Program-made: the position numbers and the translations under genes
Shown here: positions 38,350 through 50,079 of the stretch, piece by piece
How the letters are laid out: each line of letters begins with the position of its first letter
How positions within the stretch are numbered: the first letter of the stretch is position 1
The notes under the pieces: generated by a model
The model's input: the letters and a program-made list of their open reading frames with translations, nothing else
Database searches by the model: none
Told to the model about the DNA's origin: nothing
Origin: Castor canadensis
Taxonomy: Eukaryota > Chordata > Mammalia > Rodentia > Castoridae
Assembly (NCBI RefSeq): GCF_047511655.1
Contig: NC_133403.1
Location: forward strand, 13,389,014-13,453,013
Length of the DNA stretch: 64,000 nucleotides
Direction: 5' to 3'

Positions 38350-39350
38350 CCTCAGTGCTCAAGGCCCGTCCTCACGAATGCCCGGGGCGAGGGGCCCCAG
38401 GGAGGAGCCAAGGCGGACGGTGGGGGAGCCCCCGCTGAGCGAGCCCAGGTCCGTTCGTTCCGCCCGCGCAGCATCTAAAACAGTGAGACCTGGCGGCCGA
38501 CGCTTCTGGACCAGGCGATTATTGCACTGACAGCGCGATCTCCGGCGTCTCTCCGGAAACTCGGCGAGGTGGCCAGGCTCGGCGCCGGTGCCTGCAGCCC
38601 CCGGCCCCTCGACCTCAAGCCCGGCCACAAGGCTAAGGAAACCGAGGCTCGGAAGGCCAAGAACCGAGGTCACGCCAGGTGGCGGCGGCCGGGCCCGGAC
38701 CCACCCGCCTGTTGCAGGTCCCGCCCGCGCAGCGCCGAGGGTCGCGGCCGGGTAAGGCCACACGCGGACTGGCCATGGGCGACAGGGCCAGCCCCGGGGA
38801 GAGGAGGTCAGTCGGCCAGCAACCGCGCGCAAGCCCCAGCCCCCGGCCCGCAGCAAAGCGCCGGCCCCAGCCCCGCCGCGCCCGGGGGGTCTTGCCTGCA
38901 GCGCCCCCGCCACGTCAGGCCGCGGGCTCACCTCAGGCCACCGCCCCCGCGCCTCCGGCCCGCGCCCGCCCTCGCTCTCCCGCGCCACTAGCACGCCCGG
39001 GATCCTGTGCCCGCCCGCCCGCCGCCAGCCTCCTGCAGCCCGCGCTCCCCGCAGCCTGCCCGCACAGCCCGCACGGCCCACACCTCGCAGCTGACCTGGA
39101 GCCGCCGCAAGCTGAGGCCGCACTCGCAGAAGGCGGGAGGTGGGGCGGGGTCTCGGCCGTCACGTGGCGCACTGCGCAGGCGCAGTCGGAGGCCTGTGGG
39201 TGCCGCGGGGGCGGGGCAAGAGCGCGGGGCCTCGGGCTGCGGCGCGCCGGGTGCGCGGGGGGCGGTCCTGCAGCTCCGGAGGCGCTCCTCCGCGACGCCC
39301 TTCGAGAAGGGCTGCCGCTTGCGAGCTGCGCTCCGCACTTGGCATTGCTC
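38350..39350 (-). promoter_or_regulatory. KLHL22: KLHL22 CpG-island promoter and noncoding first exon region
   Basis: About 1 kb of very CpG-dense sequence lies 5 kb upstream of the first coding exon, where the known KLHL22 gene has its noncoding exon 1. Motifs seen are GC boxes ggggcgggg (39142-39150) and gggggcgggg (39207-39216), an E-box cacgtg (39161-39166) and an NRF1-type palindrome tgcgcaggcgca (39173-39184). There is no TATA box, which is typical of a housekeeping promoter. Possible exon 1 donors on the minus strand are CTGAG|GTGAGC (exon end 38932) and CCAG|GTCAGC (exon end 39096). The long open frames here (up to 254 codons) reflect GC content and are not genes. Confidence 0.8.
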
Positions 39351-39419
39351 CAGGCACCTGGCGGGCCGGAACGAATGAATGAGTGCATAAAGGGATGAAC
39401 GCCTTAGGAGCCGTGCATC

Positions 39420-39590
39420 CGTTTCACCTTCTCTACCTCCCTTCCTCCTTCGCTCGCTCACTCAGTCCCTCCTCTCTCCTTCGTTCAGTTACTTATTGCC
39501 TTCCTCGTTCGTTCAGTCGTTCCCTCCCTCCTTTTTCCCTCCTAACCTCATCCTCTCCCTTGCTCCTTCCCACATCCTACTTCTCTTAAG
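39420..39590. repeat. CT-rich low-complexity tract
   Basis: Degenerate ccctcc, ttcgttcg and ctcact units on the plus strand, flanking the CpG island. Confidence 0.7.
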
Positions 39591-39929
39591 TAGGGCCTCA
39601 GAAGGTCTCACGACCCCTTCTGGGTGTAGGGGCAGTAAACAGATACAGGCTCAGTGAACGGGTGTTGATTTTTGGAGATTCTGGAGTCTGATTTCCCAAC
39701 CCCAAAGCCTGTCTCCAGCTGTCCTGAGGAGGGTTTTGGCATTCATTTTTCTCTGTCTCACCTCTGCCGGGCGGATCCCATTGTATATCCAAGGTTAGAA
39801 CTGAGCCTCCTCATAGATGGGGGCCCACGAAGATTTCTAGTTTTGAAAGGGGCTGTGGAGGGTGGGGGAGCAGTGGGAAGAGAGGATATGCTGGGCATAG
39901 CTGTGGTTAAAAAGAAAGGGGAACTGGAG

Positions 39930-40080
39930 ACACGGTTAGGTGATAAAGTTCAAACCCCGGTACTGCCAAAAAGGATGGGGCCAGGAATAGTGAGGCACTG
40001 TTGTAATCTCAGCACTCAGGAGGTATTGGTAGGAGGATCCAGAGTTCCAGACCATCCTGGGATACATGGTGAGACCATAT
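39930..40080 (+). mobile_element. ID 3' fragment and B1 SINE
   Basis: ID end gttcaaaccccggtactgcc, then B1 (gtaatctcagcactcaggag, ccatcctgggatacatgg). Confidence 0.65.
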
Positions 40081-40331
40081 GTGAGAGAGAGAGTTGGCAG
40101 AGGGGTGGAATGGAGAGGAGGAAGAAAATAAGTGAAAGAAACCCTGTCCTAACTGAATCCAAAGTGCTATTTGAAGGGGAGGACAAGGAAAAGAGGAGGA
40201 CCAGCCTCCAGAGAGGAGGTACCCAATAGGAGTCCTCTTCTTTCCAGGAAGGCTTTCTGGAGGGTGTGTTCCCCAGCTGTGTACAGAGGAGGACTTTTGG
40301 GGAGCAGGAAAAGCATCTCAAGAAGGGGATA

Positions 40332-40438
40332 GGGCTGGGATGTAGCTCGGTGGTACAGCGCTTGCCTAGCATGCGTGAGGCCCTGGGTTCGATCCCAGCA
40401 CCAAAAAAGAAAAAAGACAAAAAAAAAAAAAAAAAGAA
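40332..40438 (+). mobile_element. Well-preserved ID SINE
   Basis: The nearest copy here to a functional tRNA-Ala-like ID. The A-box-like tagctcggtgg lies at 40343-40353 and the B-box ggttcgatcc at 40386-40395, followed by a long A-rich tail. It lies 1 kb upstream of the KLHL22 promoter island. Confidence 0.85.
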
Positions 40439-40666
40439 GGGGATAGTGTCAACAAAGGCATGGAGATCCAGCAACATAAATGGTTGAGAGATTGCCAGGA
40501 TTTTCTGAGCCTAAAAGGTTGGAGACCAGATCCTGCCTGCTGGGGACTGGATGTGGCCTAAGAGCAGCCTTCAGACACAGTGGACTGAGCAGAGAGACCA
40601 TTAGAAGACAGTGACCTCGGGAAGTCAATCAGAGAGGACAGAGGGCAGACCTGGCTGGAATCCTGG

Positions 40667-41062
40667 TGGTATAGTTTGGGCAAAACATGAGTGTCCGCCA
40701 AAGTCCATGTGTAAAGGTTTGGTCCCTACAGTGGTGGTATTGGTATATGCTGTGGACCTTTAAGATGTGAGACCCGGTGGAAGGTCCTGAGATCAGTGGA
40801 GGCGTGTCTTAGGAGATTGGGTGCTCTGGTCTCTCAGACTCTCACTGCTTCCTGCCTGGAAGCAGAGACTGCTCTCCTTGCTCTGAGCAAGGTGGCTCCA
40901 TTGCCACCTGGCACCCTCACCAGAACCGTAAGTCAACGTGGCCACTCAATCTTGAGTTCATATTTCCAAAACTATGAGCTTAATAAGTCATTTCTCTTTA
41001 TTAAGTTGATCACCTCAGGTTTTTCATTGTAGTAACAGAAGGCTGACTCAAGCCTTTTTCCT
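40667..41062 (+). mobile_element. MaLR-type LTR
   Basis: tatagtttgggcaaaacatg, gtgagacccggtggaaggtc, the tail cctcaccagaaccgtaagtc and ggtttttcattgtagtaaca match the general layout of MST/MLT-type LTRs. It directly adjoins ERV1. Confidence 0.65.
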
Positions 41063-41069
41063 GTGTAAC

Positions 41070-41443
41070 AGAAGGAAGCTCAAGCTGAGATATGGAACAC
41101 TGAGGCAGTTTAGCAGGAAGCAATGTTTTGTTATGCTGACACAGACTCAGCAGACTCGTGTCCAAAGGGTAAGCCCCAAGAACGAAGGGGTCTCACCTTA
41201 TATACCTTTGCAAGCAGGTTAGAGAAGCAAAAAGCAAGGTCTAATCCATATGTTGTTATATACAATTCTATAGGCTACTTTACCCTAGAGCTACGTAACT
41301 TTTCCCCCTCCCCAGTGTTACATGACCATCTCCATGTTCAGATTTCTCAGATTTTATCTCTCTGCTATGCCATCCCTACTTCCCTGCTACTTTATCAGAA
41401 CTCAGGCCTAGTTTGTTTTCTTCTGATCCTCCTCCCTGCTACA
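41070..41443 (-). mobile_element. ERV1 3' LTR
   Basis: Reads TGTAGCAGGGAGGAGGATCA from 41443 downward. The tail ctcagcttgag is shared with the other LTRs, but the terminal bases differ from the 5' LTR (cttccttctgttaca instead of attcccacaaca), so the inner end is approximate. Confidence 0.85.
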
Positions 41444-41458
41444 TCATTCCCCTCTTTG
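41444..41458 (-). other. ERV1 polypurine tract
   Basis: Minus-strand AAAGAGGGGAATGA immediately before the TGTAGC LTR start, the plus-strand-priming purine tract of a retrovirus. Confidence 0.75.
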
Positions 41459-41499
41459 ATGCTCAGACCCACTTAGGGTCAAAGAGCATCATCTTAACT

Positions 41500-43639
41500 T
41501 AGGAGATTGTATGTTCACAGCATCATTACATATGTAGCTGTTTTTGCTTCTATAATGGCCTCCATAATAGTCCTGGTAGACTGAACTACCAGGGGACCCA
41601 GGCAGGGCAGTATTAAGCATGCTCCCAGGAGTAGGCTGATTGCCCCATTAGGGTTTTGAATCTGCCCAAGTCAGCGAACCATCCTCCAAACAGGTCATTG
41701 GGATCCCATCCTCTCCAAGTCTGGATGGGGACATGGGTAAGCTTTCTCATTCTGTTTGTGACTTCTTCTATGACCTTTCCTTCATCATCAATCTGTAAGC
41801 AGCAGTTGCTCAGGTTAAATTTTCCATAAATTCCTCCCTCAGAGGCCAACAAATAGTCTAAAGCCAAGCAGTTCTGATTGATGGCATTGCACATCTTAGT
41901 GCTTTGTTTTGTTATCAAATTGAGAGCTCTTGTGCTTTTATTAGTTATAATTTCAACAACAGCCTGCAGCCTGATGATGTGGTTGAGCATATATATAGGG
42001 GTGCGATAGCCCCAGGACCAGTCTTCTGCCCAAATGGCAGGACCATTTTACTGGACGATATGCTCAGGAGGCCATTCATTATCTTTCCTATTGCCAATTT
42101 GTAAGGCACCTGTTTTGTCTACTTAATCTTTCTTCATATGTGGGGACTCCAGTTTTTCACCTTGTCTGAGGGGAAGTAAGAAGAAAGATGGTCTGATTGA
42201 GCCTAGCACATAAGACCCAAACCAGCTGCTAGGTAGCAACATATAAGCTTGCTTCCCACAGATCTAGATAGCCCCCTAGGCGCCTGCCAAGCTATGTTTG
42301 CAGTAAAATGGTTCCAAGCTTTTTGGAGATTAGAAAAGTTGGCCAATGGGTGGGGCTGGGGTTCTGTGTGATTTGGAACTCCCCACCATTGGTCTCTTGG
42401 GCAGTGTCATTGTAAAACTTATGTCCCTGAACAAGTTAAATCCCCTACCAAGGTGGAGAACTGGCCTTTTGGGTAGGAAATACAGTAATTTCCAATGATG
42501 GAAGATTTTGGGAGCCAGAGGCTTTTCCTGTGTTTCAAGAAAGCGGTCTCAGTAAAGGGCTCCTGTGGGTCCAGCTCCCTTGCTTCCCATGACCAACATT
42601 CTCCCATATTGGTCCCTCCACAAACAATATGAAGTGACATGTAATGTCTGGGCTATGGACTCGGCCAGCAAGAGGAACAAGTTTTTGGTCTTGACAGAAA
42701 TAGGGAACCCACTTTTCATTTCCTCATAAAAGGAATGAAAGACTTGCTAAGAGGAACTCTCGTGGGTAATTGTAATGAGCCTGAAGTACAATAGAATCCT
42801 GGGGTCCTCACCCTTTCCCTCAATTAAAATGCCAGTCAACTGTCCCAGCTCTCAGTTGGGTTCACCGAGATTGAAAATGGTAAAAGTTGCTGTTTCCCCT
42901 CTCTGGAGAAGGGCGATGGCCCCTTTTCTCTGCCAAGTTGCCCATACCACACAGTTCCAATAAGAGCAGTAGAGTTCTTCATAGGACCCTCAATAACCAA
43001 TATGTGGGTTATTTTTTGGACACATATACTTATTATTCAGCCTATAGGCCCTTTCCCAGGCTAAACCCCCACAGTAGCCCCAAATAGCGGAGTTTTTAGC
43101 TATTGAGGCACACACATCAAAGTATATGGACACAGGTTTGTTAGGGTCGCTAACCCTGGTACAGTAAATGAGGCTCCCATCACCATGAAAGCTTCAGACT
43201 TCTGGCCATTGCTCCTGAGGGCAGTAGGTGGGGTTGAAGCAGATATGCTAGTTACCATGGGAGCACACTAGATAGGTGGTATGGTTGTGAGTGTGTGACC
43301 CAGTGACAGTTCCTGCACAGGAATAGTAAGTATGGAAAAGCAAAGTCCTAGTGACAACACTTCCTGCCCTAGTAGTATGCATACAAAGGTCACAAGATGA
43401 GGCTTCTGGGACCATGAGGGGAAACCAGATCAGTAACAATAGACAGTAGTTATGCATCCTACCCAAAAGAGGTAGAAAAGAGCTAATAAAAACCTTTTGC
43501 CATGAGTCCAGTCATCAGGGTTGGTTTCTGCCAAACCTATGGCCAAGACTAGAGTGAGAATTATAGCAATGATACAGACAAGGGGTGACAATGCATTACA
43601 GTGAAATAACTGGTGTGGAAAACAGTCTGTTTGTCCCAT
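41500..43639 (-). pseudogene. ERV1 env remnant
   Basis: Starts at ATG 43637-43639 with a hydrophobic leader, passes through surface-subunit text rich in Cys and His/Asn (43248-43466) and reaches a transmembrane subunit open at 41613-41990. The latter shows the immunosuppressive-domain region ([15 protein letters not shown]) and a Cys-Cys pair. The first Cys of the usual C-X7-CC-like motif is replaced by Tyr. A frameshift near 41640 separates it from the membrane-spanning segment. It cannot encode a whole envelope protein. Confidence 0.88.
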
Positions 43640-43689
43640 TGGTGAGTCAACTCCTCAGGCTTCTGCTGTGCATAGATTAGTTAGCTTCT

Positions 43690-46600
43690 GAGGATGATTA
43701 GAGCAGAGCTGTTGTCCCTTCTTCCATGGTCCCCTGTTGTTTCCTGGGAAGCAGAGTCCTGCCAAGGAGGGGTGATGATGTTCTGGAGTGTGATCTTACA
43801 TGGTGAAGCCGGATCAGGGATGCATTCCCACTCGAGAGAAGCTGGCTTAACTCGTCTGTGGTGGATCCAAGGAGAAATCTCTGCTACTTTAACTGCAGTG
43901 GGGTAGACAAGACAACAACAAAAGGGCCTCTCCAATGAGGCTTTAGTGTTTGGACATTTCATTCCTTTGCCCAGATGGCATCCCCTGGCCTGTAAGAGTG
44001 TGTGGGAATTGTTAGGCTAACAGGAAGTCTCTCCCAGACCCAGTCATTGATCTTTGAGAGAGTTAACCTGAGGGCCTGCATCTGCTGCCTCAAGGTGAGG
44101 TCACCTATTTCCTTAAGGTCCCCCCATATGCTCTTGATTAAGGGAGATGGGCATCCATAAAGGACTTCAAAGGGTGAGAGCCCTGTCTGCTTCGTGGGAC
44201 AAAATGTAATCCTTAGTAATGCTATGGGCAGTAATTGATATCACTGCAGATTGGTCTTCTGACACAGTTTTCCTAACTGATTTTAGGGTTCTGTTTATGT
44301 GCGCTACTTTCCCTGAACTCTGGGGGTGGTAGGCCGTGTGCAACTTCCAGGTGATTCCTAAGCCCTTAGCCATCAGCTGTACTACCTCTGCTACAAAGAC
44401 TGGCCCATTATCTGACCCAATTGACACAGGTATTCCAAACAGAGGGATGATTTCCTTTAACAGACATCAGGCCACCTCCCGGGCCTTTTCAGTCCATGTG
44501 GGGAAGGCTTCCACCCATCCTGAGGAGGTACAAACAAACACCAACAGATATTTGCATCCTCGAACTCTTGGCATCTCAGTGAAGTCCACATCAAGTTTTC
44601 AAGTAGTTCCACCAACACTCTGCACCTGGGGAGGTGCTCTTAGCCCTTGTCTGGGGTTATTTTTAGCACATAGGTTATATCTCTCACATACTGCCTTACT
44701 TATGCTGAAGAGCTTGGGGACATAAAAATGCTGAGCCAGGGTGGTCTCAAGGGCTATTCACCCTGAATGAGTTCCTTCATGGAACTGCTTGACAAATGTA
44801 GGGGCCAGCAACTCAGGTATGGCAATGCTGCCAAAAACCAAACTTCCACCATCCATTTGGTAGAAAATTTCCCTCCTCAGTCTTAAACCAAGCCTGTTCT
44901 TGTGGTGTGTACCATGTGTCCCATTCAGCTAAGAGGCATGGGAACAAGGCAGCTGTCAGAACAGTTGGGGATGGTCCCTTGTGAGGGCCACTTGTTTGGT
45001 CTCTTTGTCAGCTTTCTGGTTTCCCCAGGTAATTGTTCCATCTCCTTTTTCATGCCCTTGGCAGTGTATAACTTCCAGTATAACTGCCACCCATTTAGGG
45101 GCCCACACAGCATCTAGGAGCTCAAGGATTTCCTGCCCATACTTGATACTTTTTCCTTCCGAGTTAATGAGTTCCCTCTCTTTATATAAGGCCCCATGGA
45201 CATGAATGGTTGTGAAGGCATATTTAGAGTCAGTGTAGATGTTTACCTGTACTCGTGCAGCAAGGTGGAGTGCCCGTGTGAGGGTGACAAGTTCAGCTTT
45301 TTGTTCAGAAGTCCCTACTGGCAGCAAACGAGCCTCAAAAACTGAATAACCGGCAAAGCACGTGTCATTCCAGACAAAGCTCGTGTCATCTGTGAAATAT
45401 TCAATGTCCGGATTCCTGATTGTTTGATCAGTTTGATCTGGCTGGCTTGAGAAAACCTCATCCATAACCTCTAGGCAGTCATGCTCCTGGGGACCTGAGT
45501 CAATCAGCAATAGAGTGGCCGGGTTTAGAGTCTTAGCAACCTCCAGCCAGATGCGTGGGTTTTCACATAGCATACTCGGTATTTGACCATCTGAGAGTTA
45601 GTCAGCCAATAATTTCCCTTATACTCCATGAGTGTCAGGACAGAGTGGGGAACTCAGTGAGTTCTTGCCCTAGGATGAGCTTGTCTGCTTTGTCACCAGG
45701 GCAACAGTGGTTACCAGAGTACGTAGGCAAGGCAGCCATCCTCAGGAAACCACATCAAGTTGTTTTGACAATAAGCCACTGGATGGTTCCAGGAGCCCAG
45801 TAACTGAGTCAGGACCCCAATTGCTGTTCCCTTTCACTCATGTACATACAGGAAAAAGGGCTTAATCACATCTGGCAGACCTAGAGCAGGGACGTTAGTG
45901 AGTGCCTTCTTGATTGCTTTAAAGGCTTTCTCTTGCACCTTCCCCATAGTAATGGCTCCCATTCTCCCCCCTTTGGGGCTTCATAGAGGGGTTTGGCCAA
46001 GAGGGAATAGTTAAGTATCCAGATTCAACAGAAATCTACAGCTCCCCAAAATTCTCTAATTTGCCAGTGGATTTTAGGGGCTGGGATGGAACATACAGCC
46101 TGTTTCATCTCAAGACTAAACCTGCGTTGCCCCTGAGACAGGTGAAAACTGAGGTATTTGACAGTGTTTTGGCAAATCTGGGCCTTTTTCTTAGAGGCTT
46201 TGTACCCTGTCTCCCATAAACTAGAAAGAAAAGACAAGTCCCTTCCATACAGTCCTCCTGAGTTGGTCCAGCCAGCAGGAGGTCATCTACTTTTGTAGGT
46301 GGTCCAACACAGTTGGAGGAGTGTGCAGCTATGCTGGTCAGCTGAGAAGGCTTTTAGGTTGGATACCAGGGAAGTTCCAAAATAGTGGGCAAATTTTTTC
46401 AACCTGTGGCAACCAAGTCCAGGTTAGTTGCCCCTTTTCCCAAGTGTTGGGATTTTCCCATTGGAAAGGAAAAATAGGCTGTCTCTGTGGGGCCAGGCAG
46501 ATGCAGAAGAATGCATCTTTAAGATTTAAAAAGGTAAAAAGCTTCACCTCAGCTGGGATGAGGCCTAAAAGCATGTATGGATTTGGGACTATGGGGTGCA

Positions 46601-47300
46601 AAGTGACAGTCGCTGAATTTACTGCCCAGAGGTCCTGAACTGGCCTGAAATCCTCAGTTCCGTTTCTGGACTGGTAATAAGAGGATGTTCCAGGATGACT
46701 GACAAGGTCAGAGGATCCCATATTTTAAAAGTCAGTCAAAGTGTCTTTGAATTCCGACCTGGGCCTTGCAAGGAATGAAGTACTGTTTTTGGCTGACAGG
46801 GGTGGCTTCTGGCTTTAGTCCCACCACTACTGGGGGCACATTTTAGGCCAGACCTGGGAGGTCATCTTTGGCCCATACACCTGGAATCTTGAAGAGAAGC
46901 TCAGAGATTTCAAGAGGCCTCCCTTCAGGGATATAGAGCTGCCATTCCTCCTCTTGTGCAATCGCGAAGATTAGAGTCTTTGCCTTGGATCCTCTCAATT
47001 TTAAGGCTGCTATATCATCTGAATCAAAAGTTATCTGTGCCCTCAGTTTGCACAGCAAGTCCCTGCCCAATAGACCCACAGGGCCATCAGGGAGATAGAG
47101 GAATTCATGCCTTACTTCATGACTCCCAAGCTTGCATCATCTAGCCATTAGGAAGGGGTGGTGGACCCAGTCCTCTGAAGCCCCAATAATAGTTGTATGC
47201 TTGTTGGAAAGAGGACCCACTGGCTGGGTCACAACTGAATGCTTAGAACCTATGTCCACCATGAGGTCAATGGGATGGCCCCTATTTTAATTTGGACCAC
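43690..47300 (-). pseudogene. ERV1 pro-pol remnant (protease, RT, RNase H, integrase)
   Basis: Domains in order. Protease: catalytic triplet reads DIG, not DTG, at 47248-47256; the open frame 46843-47079 has LLGRDLLCKL. Reverse transcriptase: RPVQDLWAVN and LKDAFFCI in 46338-46721; the YVDD box reads KVDD, with VDD at 46282-46290. RNase H: open 44956-45573, with YFTDDTS and IYTDSKYAF. Integrase: SDNGP at about 44410; [14 protein letters not shown], where the expected catalytic Glu after KV is Ala. An in-frame TGA precedes DVDFTEM. The C-terminal integrase text PWIHHRRVKPA lies at 43681-43962. Multiple frameshifts link these blocks. Confidence 0.92.
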
Positions 47301-47479
47301 AGGCTCCTGAGAGCCCAGTAGTATGGAGCCCTGTCTGTCCTAATCTTCCTCATAGCCTTCCAGGCCTGCCAGACTGACAATGTTTTCCTCTCAGGGGCTG
47401 GCTCCTCTGCTAGTTGGCTGATATTTTCCTTTGAAGACCTGGCCTCTGCCTCTAGTCTGGGAGGCCTTTTGGAAGTCCT

Positions 47480-49074
47480 GGGCCCATCGGGGTCATTCAT
47501 TCTTCCAATGCCCTTCCTGACAACAGTAGGCACATTGATTTCGACCTAGTATCCTCTCTAGGGTGGGGGTGTCCTGGGGACATTTGTCCTCACCCTTTGG
47601 GATTGTCTCTGCCTGAATTAGCTCACTGGGGCCTATCTAACTGTCCAGCAAGGGCTGCTGCAAGGAGATCCACTTTCCTTTTTATCTTCCTGTTAGCCTT
47701 CCACTTAGCCTCCTGATCTTGATTGACAAAAACCTTTGTGGCCACCTCCAGAAGCTGGCTAGCATTCATTCCAGTGAATCCCTCCAGTTTTTGCAATTTT
47801 CACCTTGTTTCCCTGGGCCTGGCTAACAAAAGCAATGTTGATCATCTGTTGATTTTCAGTGGCATGAGGGTTGAAGGGGGTGTTTAAATGGAAGGCCTCA
47901 TACAAGTGTGCATAGACCTGGCAGGGACTCATCTGGCCCCTGGAGGACTTCTGATGTTTTGCTCATGTTCGTGGCCTTTTCCCCTCCTTCCTTCATGCCT
48001 CCCAATAATGCCTCCTAATACCATTCAAGTTGCTGGTAATCCTGGCTATTATTGGGGTCCCAATAGGGGTCTTTGTTGGAGAAATAGGCCTGAGGATATG
48101 CTTGGGTGTTTAGAGTGCTTTCAGGGGCATGATCTTCTAACCCCTTTAGAGCTGCCAGCATTACACAGCATCACTCTTCAGTATTAAATAGTGTCAGGAG
48201 AAGCTGTCGACAGTCTGTTCAGGTAGGTTTGTGAGTCTGGATGATAGACTGCATCAAATCAATCAGAGCCTGGGTTTTTCCATGAAGGAGGGAGTATGAT
48301 GTTTCCAGTTGAGGAGGTCTGTTTGTGGCAAAGGGCTAATAGACGAATACCTGTCTTCATGGGGCTCTGGATTTCCCTCAGGGGCATCTGCATACCGGAA
48401 GGAGTCTGAAGAGAGGAAGAGTCCTCATGGAGACTGGTTAGATATTCTCAATCGAGTGGGGGATGTGTGGTGAGCACTGGAGGACTCAGAGTGGGTATGG
48501 AGTCTATAGGACTCGGTGGTTGTGGGGGTTAGAGGAGTAGAGGCCCCTGAGGCTTCCAAATCAGATTTTACAGGTGTGACTGTCCCTCAAGCTTCTCCAT
48601 CCAATATTGGAGGTAGAGGTGTGGAACTGGGAACTGGTGACAGACGTGGATAGCATGGCACATAGGGTGGTGGTACCTCCTCAGGTTCCTCAGCCAGTAT
48701 AGACTTCTTTGCTTTTTCTCTACACTTGAAAGTTGCAGCCACCCTAACTGCCATAATCCTCAGGCCTCTCCTAGGTAAGGCCTTACCCATGTAGGCTGGC
48801 TGAGAACAGCATCCTGCCAGCAATCAATATAGGGAAATTGTTCTGGGTGCCCAGGCTTTCCTACAATTACTCCATAAACTTCATCAACCACAGTTTTATG
48901 TAGTGACCCTTTCAGGGGCCACCCTACGACAAGAGCAGGCCAATCTGCTTCACAAATGGTCCTAAGCAGATTAGGAGTTAACTCCAGAGTCTCCATTAAA
49001 TCTCTTTTTAAAGTTTTTAAAAATACACTCCAAGGGAGTGATCTTACTCTAATTTCCACCCATTTTCCTCCCAT
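47480..49074 (-). pseudogene. ERV1 gag remnant
   Basis: Starts at ATG 49072-49074 with MGGKWVEIRVRSLPW, a glycine at position 2 suited to myristoylation. The matrix frame stays open to about 48760. A frameshift near 48800 moves the reading into a segment with the PPPY late-domain motif (48587-48823). Capsid C-terminal text (MNASQLLEVATKVF-like) appears near 47700-47780. The CCHC finger near 47495-47540 reads CAYCCQEGHWKNE, then TGA (47493-47495) where the last Cys codon should be. Confidence 0.88.
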
Positions 49075-49687
49075 TACCAGACAGCAAGACAGACACAGAG
49101 GGGTAGGGGTTTTGAAGAAGAGGTAAGGAGTCCTCACTTTCTTCGTCCTTCATCTGCTCCCCTTGTGGAGATTTAGGCATCTCCCGTCCGTAGTGAGTCC
49201 ATATAAACCCCAGACTGGAGGCCCTGTTAGGGCTCCCCCTTGACCATATGAGTTCACCACAGTCTCGTGGATCAGGACTCCTCAATTGCTTTGCAGCTAG
49301 GCTGTCTCGGGCTCGCACTTTTACACATGTTCACATAGTACAGTACTTCCGCCCTCTCCCTGAAACTGAGAGACACAATTTCACCCCAAAAAGCAGTTAC
49401 TAGGGTGTCTCCCTGGGTGTTGGTCAGTCTCTCCTTCTGCCTCCTGAGGCAGGGCTGAATTCGAACTCATGTTCTTATCAATCTGACAAGTGGTGCTCCC
49501 CTCCCCTCACTGGTTCCTGTGCCTCACTGGGTTCTGTTATGCACCTGAGGCCCTAACCCTGACTCTCCAGGAGGACCAGTCCCTCCTCCAGATCTAGCTG
49601 TCTTTTGGCACCTGGCAGGATCTTCTCCTGGCAGTCTGGGGGACACACACTGGCAACAAGGGAGGTGAAAAAATCAGTCTCTGCAAT

Positions 49688-49707
49688 CCCTACAAACAAG
49701 CCCCCAA
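49688..49707 (-). other. ERV1 primer-binding site, tRNA-Pro-like
   Basis: TTGGGGGCTTGTTTGTAGGG on the minus strand, a few bases inside the LTR end. It resembles the proline tRNA site TGGGGGCTCGTCCGGGAT with mismatches. Confidence 0.7.
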
Positions 49708-49711
49708 GAGA

Positions 49712-50079
49712 TGTTGTGGGAATCTCAAGCTGAGATATGGGACACTGAGGCAGTTTAGCAGGAAGCAACGTTTTATTAGGCCACACAGACTCAGCAGACT
49801 CCTGTCCAAGGGCTGAGCCCTGAAAACAAAGGGGTCTCACCTTATATACCCTCGCAAGCAGGTTACAGAAGCAAAAAGCAAGGCCTAATCCATATGTGGT
49901 TACATACAATGCTACAGACTACTTTATCCTAGTGCTATGTGACCTCCCCCTCCCCAGTGTTATGTGACCTTTCCATGTTTGGATTTCTAAGGTTTTATCT
50001 CTCTGCTTTGTCATCCCTACCTACTTTATCATAATTCATGCCTAATCTGTTTTTTCTTCTGATCCTCCTCCCAGCTACA
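49712..50079 (-). mobile_element. ERV1 5' LTR
   Basis: 368 bp from TGTAGC (50079) to CAACA (49712). It has a TATA-like tataaggtgag region and an aataaaacgttgc polyadenylation signal on the minus strand, matching the ERV2 LTR in reverse. Confidence 0.9.

Larger units (their letters stand above)
33946..38931 (-). other. KLHL22: KLHL22 first intron (after the noncoding exon)
   Basis: Inferred between the promoter CpG island and the first coding exon. It contains B1 and ID SINEs and L1-like remnants. The stretches 34880-35590, 35700-36230 and 36760-37470 show no gene or repeat I can name. Both ends are predicted, not proven. Confidence 0.6.
41070..50079 (-). mobile_element. ERV1: class I (gammaretrovirus-like) provirus, degenerate
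   Basis: A 9-kb provirus in minus orientation: 5' LTR 49712-50079, primer site, gag, pro-pol, env, polypurine tract and 3' LTR to about 41070. The gene order, the tRNA-Pro-like primer site, a PPPY late motif, a single CCHC finger and the env transmembrane region all match class I endogenous retroviruses. Every gene has stops or frameshifts. The two LTRs have clearly diverged, so the insertion is not recent. Confidence 0.92.

Noticed and set aside
38359-39461. Long overlapping open frames on both strands (up to 254 codons)
   Set aside because: They lie in a CpG island where stops are rare. The proteins are Arg/Ala/Pro/Gly-rich, overlap on both strands and have no domains.
39672-40229. 185-codon plus-strand open frame
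   Set aside because: It runs through an ID fragment and a B1 SINE and has no family features.
41500-43639. Possible co-opted (syncytin-like) envelope gene
   Set aside because: The frame is broken by a frameshift and stops, and a motif cysteine is lost, so no full-length protein can be made.
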